NCBI GenBank assembly: GCA_934408835.1
Contig: CAKRVU010000033.1
Span: 1-9,407, forward strand
From: an uncultured Oscillospiraceae bacterium
GTDB lineage: Bacteria; Bacillota; Clostridia; Oscillospirales; Ruminococcaceae
Direction: 5' to 3'
Length of the DNA stretch: 9,407 nt
Positions 6,811 to 9,407 of this stretch are shown here, in pieces (position 1 is the stretch's first letter; each line of letters begins with the position of its first letter). The notes under the pieces were generated by a model. The model was not told the origin of the DNA and did not search any database. It saw nothing but the letters and a program-made list of their open reading frames with translations. Both the position numbers and the translations under genes were made by a program.

Positions 6811-8017
6811 AAACACGATTGCTTTTGGTCAATAATGACTCTAGTAATTCTCCCAGCCTTGAAACTCCGGAAGTGATTTCCTCTCTGGACGAGGCCGAAT
6901 AATTCATTCGAAAAGAATGACAGCAGACGTTTTGATCGGTTAAAAATGCATTTCCTGGAACAACGGCTACCTTCTTTTCCAATGCTGCACGTCGACAAAA
7001 ATCCGGCATATCCACAGAATCAGGCAAGGTGCACCACAAAAACATTCCCCCGTTCGGGTGCGTCCAATGGGTTCCTGTCGGAAAATATTGCTCTAGACTC
7101 GATAACATCCATTCTGCTTTTGTTCGGTACAACTCGCGCAATTGCTGTACATGTGCTTCATGAGGATACCTTGTCAAATATTCGTGCAAAACCATTTGTG
7201 ACCAAACATTAGTATGCAAATCATTACACTGCTTCATCGTGGTAATCTTTGCCAAAATTTGGCGATTCCCATAAAGATAACCTATTCGAAATCCGGGAGA
7301 AACAATTTTAGAAAAGCTCCCACAGTATACAACTACCCCTTCTTCGTCAAATGCCTTGATGGGCGGCAGGGCGGTTCCCGAAAAATAAAGCTCTCCATAT
7401 GGATCGTCTTCGACAATCACAACGCGATACTTCTTTGCCAACTGATATACGAGTTTCCGTTTTTGAAGCGACATGGTGATTCCCAATGGATTCTGAAAAT
7501 TCGGAATCAGGTACAAAAGCTTTGCAGACGGGTGAGCGTTCATCGCCTCTTCCAAAGCAGAAATGGAAATTCCATCCGATTCTACCGGAATGCCTACTAA
7601 AGCTGCGCCATTCGCTCGAAAAATGTCAAGCGCTCCTAAGTAACTGGGGCTTTCACACAATATCACATCTCCGTCAGAGCAAAATATGCGGGTCATGAGG
7701 TCAATTCCTTGTTGGGCGCCCGAAGTAATCAACAGATCGTTTTCCGGTTGATGCAAATCCCACTTTTTTACTAGCGTCTGCTGCAAATGTTTCCGCAACG
7801 GCAGATATCCTTCTGTCCGATGGTATTGTAGTACCGATACCGGGTGTTCCTGTAAAATGTTCTGACTAATCTCCTGAATGGCCTCAACCGGGAAAGATTC
7901 AGGAGCCGGGATACCTCCGGCAAAAGTAATCATATTAGGATCGCTGCAATATTTCAAAATCTCATCAATTGCTGATGGTTGCAACGAATTGATTCGGGAA
8001 GCAAATGACAGTTTCAT
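6809..8017 (-). CDS. PLP-dependent class I/II aminotransferase (LysN / 2-aminoadipate aminotransferase-like)
   Basis: Fold-type I transaminase that moves an amino group between an alpha-amino acid and a 2-oxo acid. The 402-residue product shows the usual ligands: SGAQQG at 99-104 for the PLP phosphate, Y126 for ring stacking, N176 in NFQNPLG, D204 and Y207 in VEDDPYGEL, the Schiff-base K237 in GSFSK, R244 in PGFRIGY, and R370 in SFRMNYS for the substrate carboxylate. The N-terminal start (MKLSFASRINSLQPSAIDEIL, then ITFAGGIPAPESFP) is that of the LysN/MocR-catalytic-domain group. There is no N-terminal winged-helix domain, so this is an enzyme and not a MocR regulator. Substrate cannot be fixed; the group includes 2-aminoadipate, aromatic, kynurenine and branched-chain enzymes. 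Linkage to trpS with 11 bp between the genes hints at aromatic substrates, which is inference. ATG at 8017 has AGAGGA at 8029-8034. Confidence 0.93.
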   Translation of the reverse strand: MKLSFASRINSLQPSAIDEILKYCSDPNMITFAGGIPAPESFPVEAIQEISQNILQEHPVSVLQYHRTEGYLPLRKHLQQTLVKKWDLHQPENDLLITSGAQQGIDLMTRIFCSDGDVILCESPSYLGALDIFRANGAALVGIPVESDGISISALEEAMNAHPSAKLLYLIPNFQNPLGITMSLQKRKLVYQLAKKYRVVIVEDDPYGELYFSGTALPPIKAFDEEGVVVYCGSFSKIVSPGFRIGYLYGNRQILAKITTMKQCNDLHTNVWSQMVLHEYLTRYPHEAHVQQLRELYRTKAEWMLSSLEQYFPTGTHWTHPNGGMFLWCTLPDSVDMPDFCRRAALEKKVAVVPGNAFLTDQNVCCHSFRMNYSASSREEITSGVSRLGELLESLLTKSNRV

Positions 8018-8058
8018 TGTTTATCACATCCTCTCAAAGAGATATCATAGCATTCTCT

Positions 8059-8087
8059 ATTATACCAGCTGTTCTCAAAAATTGCAA
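8059..8087 (-). promoter_or_regulatory. sigma-A-type promoter of the aminotransferase-trpS-recombinase operon
   Basis: On the - strand TTGCAA (8082-8087) is followed by a 17-bp spacer and a perfect TATAAT (8059-8064), with TGG directly before it giving an extended -10. Transcription would start near 8052, leaving a leader of about 35 nt. That is too short for a T-box or other riboswitch. Confidence 0.8.
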
Positions 8088-8098
8088 TAAAAGCGGAA

Positions 8099-8120
8099 AT
8101 GACAATATAAAAATTGTCAT
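8099..8120. promoter_or_regulatory. palindrome (possible operator) in the aminotransferase/SOD divergent region
   Basis: ATGACAAT at 8099-8106 and its exact reverse complement ATTGTCAT at 8113-8120 flank a 6-bp A/T spacer, a 22-bp element of typical repressor-site size. It starts 12 bp upstream of the -35 box of the - strand operon. Its right half contains TTGTCA (8114-8119), which could be a -35 hexamer for the SOD gene. It has no T tract suggesting termination. The binding protein is unknown. Confidence 0.5.
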
Positions 8121-8178
8121 GATAGCAAAAATTACAGATTTTGCATACTCTGATATAAAATAAGCGAGGTGGCTATTT

Positions 8179-8820
8179 ATGAATTTTTGTTATCCGTTTG
8201 TTCATACTCCCCTGCCCTATTCTTATGACGCACTGGAGCCTTATATTGATGAAAAAACCATGCATTTACATTATGACAGGCATCTGCAAAATTATATCAA
8301 TCAACTAAACGAATTGCTCAAACAGAATCCATCGTTGCAAAAGCTGCCGATTTGTCGGCTGATTTGTTGTGCCCACAAACTCTCCGAACCGCTAAAAACC
8401 TCTGTTCGTAATCAGGCTGGCGGTGTTTACAACCATTTGTTTTATTTTGATGGAATGATTGCCCCATCTAGTCAACCGTGGATGCCAATTGGAAGACTTG
8501 CGAAAGAAATCGACCGGCAGTTTGGAAGTTTTGCTGCCTTTAAAAAGCGGTTTCAAAAAGCAGCTTTGTCTGTATTTGGTTCTGGATATGCATGGCTCAT
8601 TTTGTGCCAAAATCAATTACGTATCGTAACTACGCCAAATCAAAATACCCCGATAGGACGGGGCGCATGCCCGATACTGAACATTGATGTTTGGGAACAC
8701 GCTTACTATCTGAAGCATTATAACGAGCGCGCGGCATATATTGACGACTGGTTTTCTGTGGTGAACTGGGAAAAGGCGGACGAACGATATTTGGCAGCCC
8801 GTCAACCCTGTAGACGTTGA
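8179..8820 (+). CDS. superoxide dismutase, Mn/Fe family
   Basis: Converts superoxide to hydrogen peroxide and oxygen in the cytoplasm; no signal peptide is present. The 213-residue product has the N-terminal helical hairpin (LPYSYDALEPYIDEKTM at 12-28) and the C-terminal alpha/beta domain. All four metal ligands are visible: H31 (HLHYDRH), H86 (GGVYNHLFYF), D170 and H174 (DVWEHAYYLKHY). Gateway residues H35 and Y39 are kept. The second-sphere Gln falls in the C-terminal domain (TTPNQNTP, Q155) while the AGG at 80-82 occupies the position that carries Gln in Fe enzymes; this is the Mn-type arrangement, though metal choice is not certain from sequence. Oddities are F90 where E. coli SodA has Trp, and seven cysteines (4, 59, 63, 64, 143, 164, 211). 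GAGGTGG at 8165-8171 supports the ATG. The gene is divergent from the aminotransferase operon and convergent with the helicase gene. Confidence 0.93.
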   Translation: MNFCYPFVHTPLPYSYDALEPYIDEKTMHLHYDRHLQNYINQLNELLKQNPSLQKLPICRLICCAHKLSEPLKTSVRNQAGGVYNHLFYFDGMIAPSSQPWMPIGRLAKEIDRQFGSFAAFKKRFQKAALSVFGSGYAWLILCQNQLRIVTTPNQNTPIGRGACPILNIDVWEHAYYLKHYNERAAYIDDWFSVVNWEKADERYLAARQPCRR

Positions 8821-8844
8821 TATGGCGGCGTCTTTCATTCCTGA

Positions 8845-9407
8845 TCAATTCAATTGTTTGATATATTGAGATGGAATATCCTGAATAAAACGACTGGGAT
8901 TCTTTTTTCTGCCGTCTATTTCGAGGCAACAGGTGAAAAACAATTGTTTTTTAGGACGCGTCATGGCAACATAAAAGGTGCGGCGTTCCTCAGACAAATC
9001 GTTTTTACGTACAGACTGATAAGTTGGAAAGGTTTCATCTTGAAGACCTGCTAAAAATACTGTGTCAAATTCTGCTCCTTTGGCCTGATGGACTGTTAAA
9101 ATCGGGATTCGGGGATGAAGCTTTAACAATCGATCCAAATTAGTGGATGACAAAACAGCCAGTTTTAAAAATTCCTGAATCTGCTCTGTTATTCTTCCTT
9201 CCATATTCTCCGCTTGATGACAAAGTTCCAACAACTCATCCAGATTCCGCATAGACGTAACATTTTCTTTCCATAAGCTTCTAATATGCATTGTTTCAAT
9301 AATCTGTTCCATCAGCCTCGATAGAGAAGAATCAGCCATATGGAGCCGAAGCTCCGAAAGCGTCCGCGCTAATTTTTCAAACGAATGATTTTCAAATACT
9401 TCCTGAC
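8845..9407 (-). CDS. UvrD/Rep-family ATP-dependent DNA helicase, C-terminal part (5' end outside window)
   Basis: Superfamily 1A 3'-to-5' helicase fragment. The frame stays open to the window edge, so the ATG at 9339 is internal and not a start; about 186 residues are visible. Motif V is ILTVHQAKGAEFDTVFLAGL (near 9100-9040) and motif VI is EERRTFYVAMTRPKKQLFF (near 8991-8935), where the TR supplies the arginine finger. The upstream part belongs to the 2B/2A region. The protein stops about 35 residues after motif VI with NPSRFIQDIP. It therefore lacks the long C-terminal extension with the Tudor-like RNA-polymerase-binding domain of PcrA, and is better called a Rep/UvrD-like helicase than PcrA. 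It is convergent with the SOD gene, 24 bp between stop codons, with no strong terminator between them. Confidence 0.9.
   Translation of the reverse strand, partial: QEVFENHSFEKLARTLSELRLHMADSSLSRLMEQIIETMHIRSLWKENVTSMRNLDELLELCHQAENMEGRITEQIQEFLKLAVLSSTNLDRLLKLHPRIPILTVHQAKGAEFDTVFLAGLQDETFPTYQSVRKNDLSEERRTFYVAMTRPKKQLFFTCCLEIDGRKKNPSRFIQDIPSQYIKQLN

Noticed and set aside
6798..6998. N-terminal extension of TrpRS upstream of the TTG
   Set aside because: The sequence is the aminotransferase 3' coding region in another frame, and the extra residues do not resemble TrpRS.
8131..8159. SOD promoter ATTACA-17-TATAAA with an extended TG
   Set aside because: The predicted start (about 8166) falls inside the ribosome binding site, so the leader would be too short; kept only as a possibility.
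8812..8833. Hairpin AGACG/CGTCT after the SOD gene as a terminator
   Set aside because: The stem is 5 bp with a 12-nt loop and the following sequence is only weakly T-rich.

Overview
The window looks like an ordinary chromosomal segment from a low-GC Gram-positive bacterium of the class Clostridia, probably the Oscillospiraceae/Ruminococcaceae group. The evidence is A/T-rich codon use, strong GGAGG-type ribosome binding sites throughout, a ClpC-type (not ClpB-type) Clp ATPase, and a tiny cysteine-rich protein of a kind I associate with anaerobic Clostridia. The genus assignment is inference.

Layout. Positions 39-1784 carry rpsB (ribosomal protein S2) and tsf (EF-Ts) on the + strand, closed by a strong intrinsic terminator at 1815-1848. 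Next is a 42-residue Cys/Gly/Asn-rich peptide gene on the - strand (1870-1998), convergent with tsf and sharing its terminator. A divergent intergenic region (1999-2152) separates it from clpC (2153-4636, +), which stands alone without ctsR, mcsA or mcsB on either side. A 14-bp perfect stem at 4635-4684 ends clpC and probably also the - strand operon that meets it.

Positions 8017 down to 4702 (- strand) hold three genes that read as one operon: a PLP-dependent class I/II aminotransferase, trpS (tryptophanyl-tRNA synthetase, TTG start, ribosome binding site overlapping the upstream stop codon), and a Xer-type tyrosine recombinase with all six expected active-site residues. Between trpS and the recombinase is a perfect 14-bp inverted repeat (5742-5773) whose core can be read as 11-6-11, the geometry of a dif/Xer recombination site. 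A good promoter precedes the aminotransferase (8059-8087). A second palindrome (8099-8120) sits between that promoter and the divergent superoxide dismutase gene (8179-8820, +). The window ends inside the 3' part of a UvrD/Rep-family helicase gene on the - strand (8845 to the edge).

Functionally the window combines translation (S2, EF-Ts, TrpRS), protein quality control (ClpC, which carries the ClpP-docking IGF loop), oxygen defence (Mn/Fe SOD) and DNA maintenance (Xer recombinase, helicase). There is no prophage, IS element, CRISPR array or tRNA. The items most worth a second look are the dif-like palindrome abutting the recombinase start, the small Cys-rich peptide, and the palindrome in the aminotransferase/SOD divergent region. 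I see no clear evidence of an entirely new multi-gene system.
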